Below are positions 6,764 to 15,345 of a stretch of 18,300 nucleotides of DNA, piece after piece. A program made the translations under genes and the position numbers. The notes under the pieces are model-generated. The model was given only the letters and a program-made list of their open reading frames with translations, searched no databases and was not told the origin of the DNA. The number at the start of each line of letters is the position of its first letter. The stretch's first letter is position 1. The stretch comes from Candidatus Woesearchaeota archaeon (GTDB lineage Archaea; Nanobdellota; Nanobdellia; Woesearchaeales; JAHWHD01), in assembly GCA_019323525.1 (NCBI GenBank), contig JAHWHD010000103.1, positions 1 through 18,300 on the forward strand, read 5' to 3'.

Positions 6764-7867
6764 TTACCTTTGCAAAGGCCTGATCTCTCCTTCTTCAACA
6801 ATCCACCACATAAAATCTCTTACTGCATCTCCTTTGGCATTGACGCTGTAACTTCCTATCACACCTTCTCTATCTTCAAACGAGTAAAGCTTGTCTCTTA
6901 TGCATTTTGAGTCTGAGCACCCGTCAAGAGCATCATAAAGTGCCATGTAAACATCATACCCGAGCCCTGCATGCATCTCTTCAGGAACCTTTTCTCCAAA
7001 CTCTGCTTCATACGCTTTAAGATATTCCTTCATAGCATCAGAGCCACCATCATAAGCATACGTCAGTATCAAAAGCCCTTCAGCAGCCTCACCAATGACA
7101 TTCTTGAGCACTGTCCTTGAAAAAAACCCTTCATTCCCTATCAGCTGTGTTCCAATGTTAAGCTCTTTAGCCTGTTTCACAAGCAAAGCCCCTGATATCG
7201 GCGACTGCACAAGCATGAGTATTGCTTCTGGCCCAGCTTCATTGATCTTCAGCAGCTGCGTCTTCACATCACTGTCACCAGTGTTAAAGCTCTCGGCACT
7301 AACGATCTCTCCTCTAAAGCTGTCAACAAACGAGTCCTTCCAGCCGACAGCATAGTCGGTATTCTCATAAACGATTCCAATTCTTTCATACCCTGACTCT
7401 TCTAACATCAAAGCAGTCCTCTCTGCAAAAAGGTCAGCAGAGCTTGATATCCTAAAAACATAATCTCCAGCTTCTGAGATGGCTGGAGTGCTTGATATCG
7501 GAGATATCAGTATCTTTTCCTGAGCCTCTGTCAAAGGAGCGATTGCTAAAGTGCTGCCACCGCATATAGAGGAGACAACAATGTCAACACCATCAACATT
7601 CAACAGCTTATTTGCAGCAGTAACAGCTTCTTTTGGTATGCATTTGTCGTCTTCATAGATAACCTCAATCTCTCTTCCATTCACTGCGCTATATTGGGCA
7701 TGCGCAAGCTCAAAGGAGTTCTTGACATAGACGCCTGGATTAGCTAATGGGCCTGTAAGAGGTCCTATAAATCCTATCTTGACTGTCTGTTGTTCTTGCG
7801 GTAGATTCATGAATATAGCTATTGCAATAATTGCTACAATTCCAATGGTCAGTATTATTTTTTTCAT
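6764..7867 (-). CDS. Amino-acid-type ABC transporter receptor 2, membrane-anchored, no lipobox
   Basis: A 367-residue LivK-type receptor (VKIGFIGPLTGPLAN, VIYEDDKCIPKEAVTAANKL, ISPISSTPAI). It is the closest of the six to classical LivJ/LivK: Cys76 and Cys102 match the LivJ disulfide, and the SICGGST and ISPISSTP loops match the parts that hold the amino-acid backbone. CSDSKC (317-322) forms a second possible pair. Unlike the other five receptors it has no Cys after its hydrophobic segment (residues 4-20, ending IAIFMNLPQEQQ), so it is probably held by an uncleaved membrane helix. The frame opens with a TTG at 7876, but ATG 7867 fits the TATA box at 7893-7900. It diverges from regulator 2, and livF follows. 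Confidence 0.9.
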   Translation of the reverse strand: MKKIILTIGIVAIIAIAIFMNLPQEQQTVKIGFIGPLTGPLANPGVYVKNSFELAHAQYSAVNGREIEVIYEDDKCIPKEAVTAANKLLNVDGVDIVVSSICGGSTLAIAPLTEAQEKILISPISSTPAISEAGDYVFRISSSADLFAERTALMLEESGYERIGIVYENTDYAVGWKDSFVDSFRGEIVSAESFNTGDSDVKTQLLKINEAGPEAILMLVQSPISGALLVKQAKELNIGTQLIGNEGFFSRTVLKNVIGEAAEGLLILTYAYDGGSDAMKEYLKAYEAEFGEKVPEEMHAGLGYDVYMALYDALDGCSDSKCIRDKLYSFEDREGVIGSYSVNAKGDAVRDFMWWIVEEGEIRPLQR

Positions 7868-7892
7868 CTTACTCAAGGAGTAACTTCTTAAG

Positions 7893-7944
7893 TATATAAA
7901 CGCTTGTTGTAGAAAATCTACTACAAAATAGAAAAGCTTAAATA
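7893..7944. promoter_or_regulatory. Divergent TATA boxes, receptor 2 / regulator 2
   Basis: On the minus strand TTTATATA (7900 down to 7893) lies about 29 bases from ATG 7867. On the plus strand CTTAAATA (7937-7944) lies about 27 bases from ATG 7968. Confidence 0.55.
7907..7926. promoter_or_regulatory. Putative operator 2 between divergent TATA boxes
   Basis: A 20-bp palindrome TTGTAG-N8-CTACAA with perfect 6-bp arms (8 of 10 pairs over the whole site). A second, overlapping dyad GTAGA-AAA-TCTAC lies inside it at 7909-7921. It is the likely target of regulator 2 by position. Confidence 0.55.
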
Positions 7945-7967
7945 CTGCAGTCTAACACTATTTTATC

Positions 7968-8687
7968 ATGTCAAAAGAATCAATACTAAAAGACCTTGGA
8001 CTCTCAGATAAAGAGATAAAAGTCTATCTTACCCTGCTCTCAGTCGGACAATCCACAGTAAACAAGATCGCATTAAAATCAAAACTTAACAGGGTGACAT
8101 GCTACGATGTGCTTAACTATCTGAAAGATAAAGGTCTTGTATCATACGTAATAAAGTCTGGCGTTAAGTATTTTGAGGCATCTGAACCGCAGAAACTTCT
8201 GGGAGATCTCCAGGAAAAAGAGGACAAACTAAAGTCAATACTTCCTGAACTAGAACTTCTTAAAAAATCAGTAAAGCAAAAACCCTCTATCGAGCTCTAC
8301 GAAGGCCTTGCTGGCCTCAAGACTGTTGTTGAGGACGTATTGAAGGAAAATAAGGAATGCTGGTTCCTTGTAGCACCTAACTTCATAGATGAACTTCAGT
8401 ACTATTTCCCTCATTTCATTACAAAGAAACGAAAACAAGGCATGTTCTCAAAAGTTATTGCAGAACACTGCGAAAGGATGCGTGATTACAAGAAGAACAA
8501 CCCCAAACGTTTTATTGATATGCGTCTTGTAAAAGCTAAGTTTCCCACAACAAAGATCATCTACGGAGATAAAGTAGCCATCCTAACATTCGAAAAAGAT
8601 AATTCTATAGGGATCATAATGGAGAACAAAGCTATAGCAGAAACTGAACGAAAACAGTTTAATCTTTTGTGGGGTATTGCTAAATAG
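7968..8687 (+). CDS. TrmB-family transcriptional regulator 2
   Basis: 239 residues, the closest sibling of regulator 1 over the whole length: shared LSDKEIKVYL, DKGLVSYVIKSG, KYFEASEP and KPSIELYEGLAGLKTVVED. Winged helix about residues 1-70, coiled coil about 74-104, effector domain after that. The recognition-helix region LNRVTCYDVLNYLKDKG differs from that of regulator 1, matching the different palindrome at 7907. It is divergent from receptor 2, with a start about 27 bases from its TATA box. Its last 8 bases overlap the end of receptor 3 on the other strand. It probably controls receptor 2, and perhaps livF by read-through. Confidence 0.88.
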   Translation: MSKESILKDLGLSDKEIKVYLTLLSVGQSTVNKIALKSKLNRVTCYDVLNYLKDKGLVSYVIKSGVKYFEASEPQKLLGDLQEKEDKLKSILPELELLKKSVKQKPSIELYEGLAGLKTVVEDVLKENKECWFLVAPNFIDELQYYFPHFITKKRKQGMFSKVIAEHCERMRDYKKNNPKRFIDMRLVKAKFPTTKIIYGDKVAILTFEKDNSIGIIMENKAIAETERKQFNLLWGIAK

Positions 8688-9771
8688 CAACACCATTCAC
8701 AATCTTCTTAACTAGAAAATCTTTAGTGAACCCTCCTTTGCCGTCTGAAACAAGACTTCCAGAAACACCTTCATACTCTTCTATACCATTCATGTACTCC
8801 TGAAGTGCTGAAGGATCTGTCGAACCTGTCTCTCTCATTGCCTCGGCGATTATCATAACAGCATCATACGCTGAAGCTGCTCCTATGTCTATAGGTATTC
8901 CAAACTCTGCTTCATACCTTTCCTTAAATTCCTGTGTGGGTGTCAGGAATGTTAAGAATTCCATTCCCTCATAAGCCCCTTCTGCAGCCTTGATTACATC
9001 AGCGTCTATTGTTATGGAATACAATGGTAAGTCTACTCCAAGCTCCCTAGCTCTTTTAGCTACCAATACACCCACAAGCACACCGTCAGTTGTAGACACG
9101 ATTGCATCCATCTCTGTATTATCCTTGATTTTTAAAGCCTCTGTACTCACATCCTTCTCTTGAGGGTTAGGCTCAACTAAAACCTCTACAGAACCGCCAA
9201 GTTCTTTAAACCTATCACTGAACGCAGTAGTCTGGTCCTTTACCCAGACGTTTTGAGCTCCGATAAGGGCGACTTTCCTGTGTCCTTTTTCATATATCAG
9301 GTCTGCAAGGTTCTGTGATAATATAAAATCATGCGGCCATGTGTTAAACAATAACTTGCTTTCTTCATTAAATTCCTTGACACCCAATGAAGGAGACACC
9401 ATCAGGATGTTCTTCTCTTTAGCCAGTTCTACTAAAGGCAGCCCTGTATGCGACCATGTAGTTCCTATTATAACATCAATACCATCTAGCTCAGTCAATT
9501 TTCTAAAAGCGCTTAACGCATTTTTTGGGTCGCTATGGTCGTCCTCAAAAATCACTCTTAACGATTTTCCATTGACGCCTCCATCTGCGTTAATGTCTTG
9601 GACAGCCAAATCAATGCCATTCTTTGCTGCTGTTCCCCAAGAAGCTCCTTCGCCTGTCAAGATAAGGATGCTGCCTATTTTAATATCTTCAGCTTGCTTG
9701 CATCCTGATAAGGCTATTAATGAAATCATTGCGATAATCATGACATTTAAAATATAATCTCTTATTTTCAT
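8680..9771 (-). CDS. Amino-acid-type ABC transporter receptor lipoprotein 3
   Basis: 363 residues with lipobox ALSGC (Cys24). Peripla_BP_6 fold: IKIGSILILTGEGASWG, AVQDINADGGVNGKSL and VIFEDDHSDPKNALSAFRKL. It lacks the LivJ-type disulfide and the C-terminal CxDSxC pair. The binding loops read IGTTWSHTGLP and MVSPSLGVKEF, unlike those of receptors 1, 2 and 6, so a different ligand is likely. Its ATG lies 2 bases after the stop of receptor 4, with an AGGTGA sequence shortly upstream, so it is translated from the receptor 4 message. It is one of two receptors here without a regulator of its own. Confidence 0.9.
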   Translation of the reverse strand: MKIRDYILNVMIIAMISLIALSGCKQAEDIKIGSILILTGEGASWGTAAKNGIDLAVQDINADGGVNGKSLRVIFEDDHSDPKNALSAFRKLTELDGIDVIIGTTWSHTGLPLVELAKEKNILMVSPSLGVKEFNEESKLLFNTWPHDFILSQNLADLIYEKGHRKVALIGAQNVWVKDQTTAFSDRFKELGGSVEVLVEPNPQEKDVSTEALKIKDNTEMDAIVSTTDGVLVGVLVAKRARELGVDLPLYSITIDADVIKAAEGAYEGMEFLTFLTPTQEFKERYEAEFGIPIDIGAASAYDAVMIIAEAMRETGSTDPSALQEYMNGIEEYEGVSGSLVSDGKGGFTKDFLVKKIVNGVAI

Positions 9772-9773
9772 TT

Positions 9774-10868
9774 TTATTCACCTATCCTAACAATATCTTC
9801 TCCTTCCACCCTGAACATCTTCTCCCTTACAGAACGTACAATACCGTCTTCGCTCATCGACAATGTGCCTGCCAATCCTTTGAAATCTTTTATAGAATAA
9901 AGAGAATTCTTTAACCCTTCACCGCGAACATCTCCTTTCTTCATAGCCTCTGCAACCATCATCATAGAATCATACCCTGTGACTGCAAACAATAACTGGT
10001 CTGGTATTTCTCCATACTCGGCTTCATACTTAGAAACAAATGCATCTAACTCTTCTGACTGTTCATCCCAGAAAGTGAAATAAGTACCATCAGCAGCACC
10101 TTGTGCACTCTCTATCACTGTCCTGGAGCTTATCGTGTCTATACCAACAAATTGTGACTCAATAGCCATCTCTCTTGCCTGTTTCAATACAATGCCTTGC
10201 TCCTCAAAACCTATGATAACTATAAAATCAAAATCACCTTCTTTCATCTTTGTCAGCTGCACCCTGAAATCTCCCTGGTCAGGATCATAACCTTCCAATC
10301 TCTCCACTTCACCGCCAAGTTCTGTGAATTGTTCTATAAAAGCCCCCTTTACAAGCTCGATAAAAGGGTCTGCTTTATTATACAATATCCCTGTCCGTTC
10401 CTCGCCCCTCTCTGCAAGAAATTCTGCCATAGTATAACCTATGCCTTCATCATATATGCCGACTGCAAAAGAATAATCTCCGACCTCGGCGATCTCTTCG
10501 CTTGTATCTACCGTATTTACGACAACAACCCTATCCCTCTCAGCATTGGGAGAGGTTGTGAATATCCCTGAATAACTTGTTGTAAGTACTACATCAACAT
10601 CATCCACTCTTGTGAATTTCTGATAATTGGTAAGAGTCTCCTTACCCTCAAACTTATCATCCTGGTACAAGAATTCTATCTGCTTTCCGTTGATACCTCC
10701 AGCAGCATTTATCTCATCGATAGCTATCTCTACACCGCGGAAATTGTTTTTGCCGAGAGATGCAAGATTGCCTGTAAGTCCGCCGCTCCATCCTACCTTA
10801 ACTGTGTCAGAAGAACATCCAAAAATAAACAAGCATAATACTAATATTGTTATTATTACGGTTTTCAT
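9774..10868 (-). CDS. Amino-acid-type ABC transporter receptor lipoprotein 4
   Basis: 364 residues with lipobox FIFGC (Cys18). Family motifs: TVKVGWSGGLTGNLASLG, AIDEINAAGGINGKQ and FLYQDDKFEGKETL. Its binding loops (TTSYSGIFTTSP, VVVNTVDTSEE) differ from the other five. There is no LivJ-type disulfide and no C-terminal Cys pair. It has its own TATA box at 10892-10900, just after the livG terminator, and it heads a two-gene unit with receptor 3. No palindrome comparable to the divergent operators was seen upstream, so this pair may be expressed constitutively or controlled from elsewhere. Confidence 0.9.
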   Translation of the reverse strand: MKTVIITILVLCLFIFGCSSDTVKVGWSGGLTGNLASLGKNNFRGVEIAIDEINAAGGINGKQIEFLYQDDKFEGKETLTNYQKFTRVDDVDVVLTTSYSGIFTTSPNAERDRVVVVNTVDTSEEIAEVGDYSFAVGIYDEGIGYTMAEFLAERGEERTGILYNKADPFIELVKGAFIEQFTELGGEVERLEGYDPDQGDFRVQLTKMKEGDFDFIVIIGFEEQGIVLKQAREMAIESQFVGIDTISSRTVIESAQGAADGTYFTFWDEQSEELDAFVSKYEAEYGEIPDQLLFAVTGYDSMMMVAEAMKKGDVRGEGLKNSLYSIKDFKGLAGTLSMSEDGIVRSVREKMFRVEGEDIVRIGE

Positions 10869-10891
10869 TTTATATATTTTTACCAGAATTA

Positions 10892-10900
10892 TTATATAAA
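10892..10900 (-). promoter_or_regulatory. TATA box of the receptor 4-receptor 3 unit
   Basis: The minus strand reads TTTATATAA about 28 bases before ATG 10868, in the 48-base gap between livG and receptor 4. Confidence 0.5.
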
Positions 10901-10909
10901 TATATCGAT

Positions 10910-10916
10910 AAAAAAA
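10910..10916 (-). terminator. U-tract terminator after livG
   Basis: Seven T on the minus strand follow the livG TAG stop directly. The tract sits just upstream of the receptor 4 TATA box, so it probably separates the two units. Confidence 0.45.
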
Positions 10917-11645
10917 CTATTCCCCAAGATAAGCCTCTAGAACCATCTTATTATTTTTTATCTTGTTTGGTTCACCTTCTGCGATAACCCTTCCCTCATC
11001 CATCACAATAACTTTATCAGCTATGCCCAATGTGAAGTTCATATCATGTTCTATTAACAATATCGTCTCGCCTTTTTTCTTTAACTCCAGCAATATATCT
11101 GCAATCTCCTTTCTTAGTTTAGGGTTAACCCCTGCTACTGGCTCGTCTAACATCAGCAACTGATGAGGTTTAGTCACTGTTCGCATTAACTCTACCAACC
11201 TTTTCTGACCAAAGCTTAAATTTCTAGTTAATCTGTTCTCAAACCTCTCCATACTCACCAGCTTCAGTGCGTCCTTAATCTCTTTATCATCAATCGTCCT
11301 GTCCTTAATAAGGTTCTTCCAGAACTTGGTGTTCTCAGTATCTAAACCTAGCATTAAATTATCTCTAACACTTAAATTTGTAAAGAGTTTAGAGCGCTGA
11401 AACAATCTAGAAATTCCAAGATTTGCGATTTTCTCTGGAGAAAGATTAGTTATATCAGTATTGTTAAATATCACCTTGCCAGAATCAGCCTTTAACACGC
11501 CTGATACAAGATTAAACATGGTAGTCTTACCAGAACCGTTCGGACCAATCAAAGCAGTAATCAGCCCTTTATCTACCTCAAAACTGCAGTTATTAACAGC
11601 TTTCACACCGCCAAAGTGTTTCCTGAGGTTTCTAATCTTTAACAT
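10917..11645 (-). CDS. livG: Liv-type ABC transporter ATPase LivG
   Basis: A 242-residue ATPase partner of LivF. Motifs: Walker A GPNGSGKT (34-41), Q-loop RLFQRSKLF (Gln83), signature LSFGQ (143-147, with the Phe common in LivG), Walker B LLMLDE (163-168) and H-loop IEHDMNF (His200). MRTVTKPHQLLMLDEPVAGV is the LivG-typical stretch. It is the only livG in the island and sits between receptors 5 and 4. A TTTATTAA promoter-like element about 27 bases upstream resembles those of livF and livH. A T-tract follows the stop. Confidence 0.93.
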   Translation of the reverse strand: MLKIRNLRKHFGGVKAVNNCSFEVDKGLITALIGPNGSGKTTMFNLVSGVLKADSGKVIFNNTDITNLSPEKIANLGISRLFQRSKLFTNLSVRDNLMLGLDTENTKFWKNLIKDRTIDDKEIKDALKLVSMERFENRLTRNLSFGQKRLVELMRTVTKPHQLLMLDEPVAGVNPKLRKEIADILLELKKKGETILLIEHDMNFTLGIADKVIVMDEGRVIAEGEPNKIKNNKMVLEAYLGE

Positions 11646-11650
11646 AAAGC

Positions 11651-11677
11651 AAATAAAGAGAAAAAGTGTTAATAAAT
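11651..11677 (-). promoter_or_regulatory. Core-type promoter of livG with pyrimidine tract
   Basis: The minus strand reads ATTTATTAAC (11677 down to 11668), then CTTTTTCTCTTTATTT. The TATA-like part lies about 27 bases from ATG 11645. It is nearly the same as the livF element at 6731-6762. Confidence 0.5.
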
Positions 11678-11687
11678 CTTTGGATAT

Positions 11688-12791
11688 TTAAACCTTGATA
11701 AACAGGCCATCCTTAACCTGTTTGATAAATATTGGTTTCTCAACATCTCCGTTCTTATCAAAACTAAACACACCAGACCCTCCCTTAAAGCCTTTTGCAT
11801 TCAATAGATACTGCTTGGCATCATATGGGTTCTCACCAACCTTCTCTATCGCTGTAGCTAACACCATCATAGCATCATAAGATGTTGCAGCTGAAAAGTC
11901 TGGAAGTTCATTATATCTATCTTTGTATTTCTGAATAAATCCACTTATACTCTGTTCTTTAGAATCAGTATCATAGACGTATGGATATGTTAGTCCTTCG
12001 GCAACCTCGCTGTAATCTTTTAACAACTGCGCATTCTCTGCCCCGAACGATGCCAGCCATTTTACATCGACATCTAATTCTTTTGCCTGTTTCATTAACA
12101 AACCTAGTGTTGGACCAGATGCATGAAGATTAAAGATGGTATCTGGTTGCTCTTCATTAACTTTGATAATCTCTGAGTGTACATCTTTTTGGGTTAATAC
12201 AAATCCTTCCTCAGCAACAATCTCTCCGCCAAGTTCCTCAAAGCTCTCCCTAAAATGTTTAACATGCTCTTTACCAAAAGACGTTTCAGAACGTAAAACA
12301 CCTACCCTTCTTGAACCCATCTCATTATAAGCATACTCTGCTAATACATCCATCATATCATTTATGGTTGGCACTGTTCTAAAAAATAAATCATCCTGGC
12401 TTACTGTGTCTAGTATGCATACCGGTGATATGAGCAAAACCCCAGCTTCATTAGTAACAGGAACCATCGTACCTGTTGTCTCGCTCCAGGAATCCCCGAT
12501 TATGAATCTAACACCATCAAGATTGATTAACTTGTTAACAGCAGTCACTGCCTTTGCTGGCTGTGCTTCAGAATCCTCAACCACAAACTCTACCATCTTA
12601 CCATTGATACCCCCTCTAGTATTTATCTCTTCTTTAGCAATTTCTAATCCTCTCAGCTCTTGCTGTCCAAGATAAGATCCTACACCTGTCATGGTTCCGA
12701 CTACACCAATCTTAATGGTCTGTTTTTCTTGACATCCTGATAGTGCAATAATGCACACCAATACTACCAATATAACGATTTTTGTATTCAT
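11688..12791 (-). CDS. Amino-acid-type ABC transporter receptor lipoprotein 5
   Basis: 367 residues with lipobox ALSGC (Cys20). Family motifs: TIKIGVVGTMTGVGSYLG, AKEEINTRGGINGKMVEF and VVEDSEAQPAKAVTAVNKL. Binding loops IGDSWSETTGTMVP and LISPVCILDTV differ from the other receptors. It has neither the LivJ-type disulfide nor the C-terminal Cys pair. It is divergent from regulator 3 across a palindrome. livG follows 42 bases downstream and could be reached by read-through as well as from its own promoter. Confidence 0.9.
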   Translation of the reverse strand: MNTKIVILVVLVCIIALSGCQEKQTIKIGVVGTMTGVGSYLGQQELRGLEIAKEEINTRGGINGKMVEFVVEDSEAQPAKAVTAVNKLINLDGVRFIIGDSWSETTGTMVPVTNEAGVLLISPVCILDTVSQDDLFFRTVPTINDMMDVLAEYAYNEMGSRRVGVLRSETSFGKEHVKHFRESFEELGGEIVAEEGFVLTQKDVHSEIIKVNEEQPDTIFNLHASGPTLGLLMKQAKELDVDVKWLASFGAENAQLLKDYSEVAEGLTYPYVYDTDSKEQSISGFIQKYKDRYNELPDFSAATSYDAMMVLATAIEKVGENPYDAKQYLLNAKGFKGGSGVFSFDKNGDVEKPIFIKQVKDGLFIKV

Positions 12792-12817
12792 TCTAAACCT
12801 GTATACTGCAGAATCTA

Positions 12818-12866
12818 CTTAAAAATTAGTCCTCCAATATTGTAGGATAGAAATAAACTTTAAATA
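12818..12866. promoter_or_regulatory. Divergent TATA boxes, receptor 5 / regulator 3
   Basis: On the plus strand TTTAAATA (12859-12866) lies about 27 bases from ATG 12890. On the minus strand the best candidate is the weaker TTTTTAAG (12825 down to 12818), about 30 bases from ATG 12791. Confidence 0.45.
12830..12847. promoter_or_regulatory. Putative operator 3 between divergent TATA boxes
   Basis: TCCTCCAATATTGTAGGA is an 18-bp palindrome with 8 of 9 positions pairing around CAATATTG. It occupies the same place between the TATA boxes as operators 1, 2 and 4, but its arms face the other way (TTGTAG points outward). Confidence 0.5.
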
Positions 12867-12889
12867 TAACCCTTCTTCTATTACAATAT

Positions 12890-13603
12890 ATGGACACGAA
12901 AATTTTAGAAGATATTGGATTAACCCAGAGAGAGATCAAGGTTTATCTAGCTTTACTAGAGCTAGGTCCAAGCACAGCAGGTTCTGTTCTGGAAAAAGCC
13001 AATCTTCAGAACTCGGTTTTCCATTTCTGTGTTAATCGTTTGATTGACAAAGGACTTGTTTCATATGTTAAGAAAGGAAAAGTTAGGGTTTACCAGGCAG
13101 CTGACCCTGACCAGTTCTTGATCTATGTCAAGGATAAGGAAAACCAGGTTCAGAAATTACTTCCAGAATTAAAAGCAAAACAGTCTTTTGCTAAAGATAA
13201 GCAAGAGGTTGAACTGTTTGAGGGTATAAAAGGAATCTATACTTTGATGAACACAATGATTAACAATGCCAAGAGAGGAGATGAACATCTGTTCTTTTCA
13301 GCTGACATAGACGAGATAAACGAAGATATCCAGAAATTCTTCAGAAGGTTCGATGCAAAACGAAAAGATAAAGGTATACTTGCAAAAGGCATTGCCCCCA
13401 AAAAACTAAAATACCTGTTCAAAGGACGTCCTATAAAGATGAAATACACAAATACGCCAATACCGGCCAACAGTGCTGTATGCGGTGACATGTTGAACTA
13501 TATTGTCTGGGGAGATAAACCAACAGGGGTACTAATAAAATCAAAGCATATCGCAAAAAAACAAAAAGAGTTCTTTAAGGAATTGTGGAATTCGATTAGA
13601 TAA
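12890..13603 (+). CDS. TrmB-family transcriptional regulator 3
   Basis: 237 residues and the most divergent of the four. The winged helix (1-70: IGLTQREIKVYLALLELG, DKGLVSYVKKGKVRVYQAADP) has an unusual recognition region, NLQNSVFHFCVNRLIDKG, without the NR-T/V-xxYD pattern of regulators 2 and 4. A coiled coil (about 74-104) and an effector domain follow (EVELFEGIKGIYTLMNTM, later AVCGDMLNYIVWGDKPTGVLIKSK). It is divergent from receptor 5, and the palindrome between them is also the odd one of the four. It ends 1 base before the end of livM on the other strand. It probably controls receptor 5, and possibly livG by read-through. Confidence 0.87.
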   Translation: MDTKILEDIGLTQREIKVYLALLELGPSTAGSVLEKANLQNSVFHFCVNRLIDKGLVSYVKKGKVRVYQAADPDQFLIYVKDKENQVQKLLPELKAKQSFAKDKQEVELFEGIKGIYTLMNTMINNAKRGDEHLFFSADIDEINEDIQKFFRRFDAKRKDKGILAKGIAPKKLKYLFKGRPIKMKYTNTPIPANSAVCGDMLNYIVWGDKPTGVLIKSKHIAKKQKEFFKELWNSIR

Positions 13604-13604
13604 G

Positions 13605-14465
13605 TTATCCTAGTTCAACCTTTCCATAAAACCCTTTAGGTCTGTAAATCAATATCAATAGTAATATCAAAGCAAACATAATCTGTCTTGCAGGTCCTAC
13701 CACTGACGAAGGAAATCCGATAAACCTTAAAGGTTCTGGTAATAACACCAAAATTATAGTTGCGACCACGGTACCTCTTAATGATGCAAGACCTGCTATG
13801 ATAACAATAGCCAGTAATGGTATCAGCTGCAACAATGTAAATGACGAAGGGTCTATAAATGTGATATAATGCGCATATAACGATCCAGCAATACCTGCAA
13901 AAAAAGCAGAAACACCAAGAGCATAACTTTTCATCTTAAAAGTGTTCTTGCCAAGTGTTCTTGCAGCTAACTCATCATCCCTGATAGCTTCTAAAACCTT
14001 ACCAAAACCAGAGTTAGCAATCCTTTTTATTATATAATATGAGACCAAAGCAACAACTATGACTAAAGCAAGAAAACCAAGGTTATGAGAGACTATATCG
14101 GGCCTTGGTATACCTGGCAAACCTAACGGCCCTCTTGTCAAACCTGTCCAGTTCAGTGCAACTGCATACACCACAAAGGTAAAACCTAAAGTTGCCAGAG
14201 CAAGATAATCTCCTTTAAGTTTATTCGTAGGAATAGCTAACAGAAAACCGAACAGCATCGCCATCGCACCAGCCGCTATAATAGAAACCCAGAATGGCAC
14301 TCCGTTCAAAGCCAATAATGCCGATGTATAAGCACCCAGAGCAAAAAAAGCAATATGCCCTAAATTTAGTAATCCCGTAAAACCCATTGCCAACTGCAAA
14401 GATATGGCCAAGATTAGGTAAATCCCTATCAAAATAGCTAAGTGTATGAAATAAGCTTCTATCAT
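13605..14465 (-). CDS. livM: Liv-type ABC transporter permease LivM
   Basis: A 286-residue polytopic inner permease. GFTGLLNLGHIAFFALGAY (29-47) is the LivM signature. A cytosolic coupling loop for the ATPases is visible at about 159-182 (EAIRDDELAARTLGKN), followed by GVSAFFAGIAGSLYAHY and a final RPKGFYG motif near the C-terminus. It starts within the last codons of livH (4-base ATGA overlap), so the two permeases are made in equal amounts as the heterodimer demands. It is the only livM in the island, so all six receptors would have to share it unless other permeases exist elsewhere in the genome. Confidence 0.94.
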   Translation of the reverse strand: MIEAYFIHLAILIGIYLILAISLQLAMGFTGLLNLGHIAFFALGAYTSALLALNGVPFWVSIIAAGAMAMLFGFLLAIPTNKLKGDYLALATLGFTFVVYAVALNWTGLTRGPLGLPGIPRPDIVSHNLGFLALVIVVALVSYYIIKRIANSGFGKVLEAIRDDELAARTLGKNTFKMKSYALGVSAFFAGIAGSLYAHYITFIDPSSFTLLQLIPLLAIVIIAGLASLRGTVVATIILVLLPEPLRFIGFPSSVVGPARQIMFALILLLILIYRPKGFYGKVELG

Positions 14466-15328
14466 TTTTTAATCCCTAGTATGCCTTTTGGTTTAAACAA
14501 TAGGAATACGAACAGTATAATAAAAGCAATCGCATCCTTATAACCTGACGGTAAAAACCATATCCCGAAGTTCTCCGCAAAACCTAACAAAAACGAACCC
14601 AGAACAGCTCCTGGCACTGAGCCAATACCTCCTATGATGGCCCCTGTAAATCCTTTAACTATTAAATTTGTACCCATCATTGGCTCTAGGTTCTGCTCCA
14701 GACCGACCAGGATAGCAGCAACACCTGCAATAGCAGACCCTATCACGAATGACCAGCTATAGATTCTTTTAGAGGAAATGCCCATGATCTCTGCAACATC
14801 TTTATTATCAGAGACAGCTCTCATCGCTTTGCCTATCCTGGTCTTTTTCATAATTATATAGAGCAGGACAAGTAAGATTACAGATGTTGCAATAATAAAT
14901 ATCTGTAACGGAGTTATGACAGCTCCAATAAACTCTAAACCCTTTGCCACCTTAATGTAGCCGATTGTCTTTACATCAGCTCCAAACAAGATCAGTATTA
15001 AGGATTCTATAAATATTAACAATGCAAAGCTTGCAATTAATAGAATGATCGAGCTTGCTTTTCTTTTTCTTAACTGTTCATAAACAATAATGTTCATCAA
15101 TAGTCCAAAGAGACTTGCAAACACAATTGCAAAAATAACAGATAACCAGAAGTTCAATCCTAGGACAGAGAACAAAAAGTACAGGAAATAAGCAGAAAAC
15201 GCAACAGTCGCACCATGTGCAAAATGTATAAACTTACAAGTCGAATATATCAAGGAAAAACCAGACGACACTAAAGCGTATATCGCGCCTGCTATTAGCC
15301 CATTTACTAACAGTTGTGTAAATACCAT
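14462..15328 (-). CDS. livH: Liv-type ABC transporter permease LivH
   Basis: A 288-residue permease, partner of LivM. Landmarks: GAIYALVSSGFSLIYSTCKF with IHFAHG (residues 34-39, usually NFAHG), the coupling loop RAVSDNKDVAEIMGISSKR (170-188), VKGFTGAIIGGIGSVPGAVL and a final LFKPKGILG. It is full length with about eight membrane helices. Receptor 6 lies upstream on the same strand, but a U-tract terminator and a fresh TTTATTAA promoter element separate them, so livHM looks like its own unit. Confidence 0.94.
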   Translation of the reverse strand: MVFTQLLVNGLIAGAIYALVSSGFSLIYSTCKFIHFAHGATVAFSAYFLYFLFSVLGLNFWLSVIFAIVFASLFGLLMNIIVYEQLRKRKASSIILLIASFALLIFIESLILILFGADVKTIGYIKVAKGLEFIGAVITPLQIFIIATSVILLVLLYIIMKKTRIGKAMRAVSDNKDVAEIMGISSKRIYSWSFVIGSAIAGVAAILVGLEQNLEPMMGTNLIVKGFTGAIIGGIGSVPGAVLGSFLLGFAENFGIWFLPSGYKDAIAFIILFVFLLFKPKGILGIKK

Positions 15329-15345
15329 GTTTTTGTCAATTTAAC

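Noticed and set aside
9341..9757. 138-residue plus-strand open frame
   Set aside because: Antisense to receptor 3, and similar antisense frames appear opposite other receptors because of shared codon composition.
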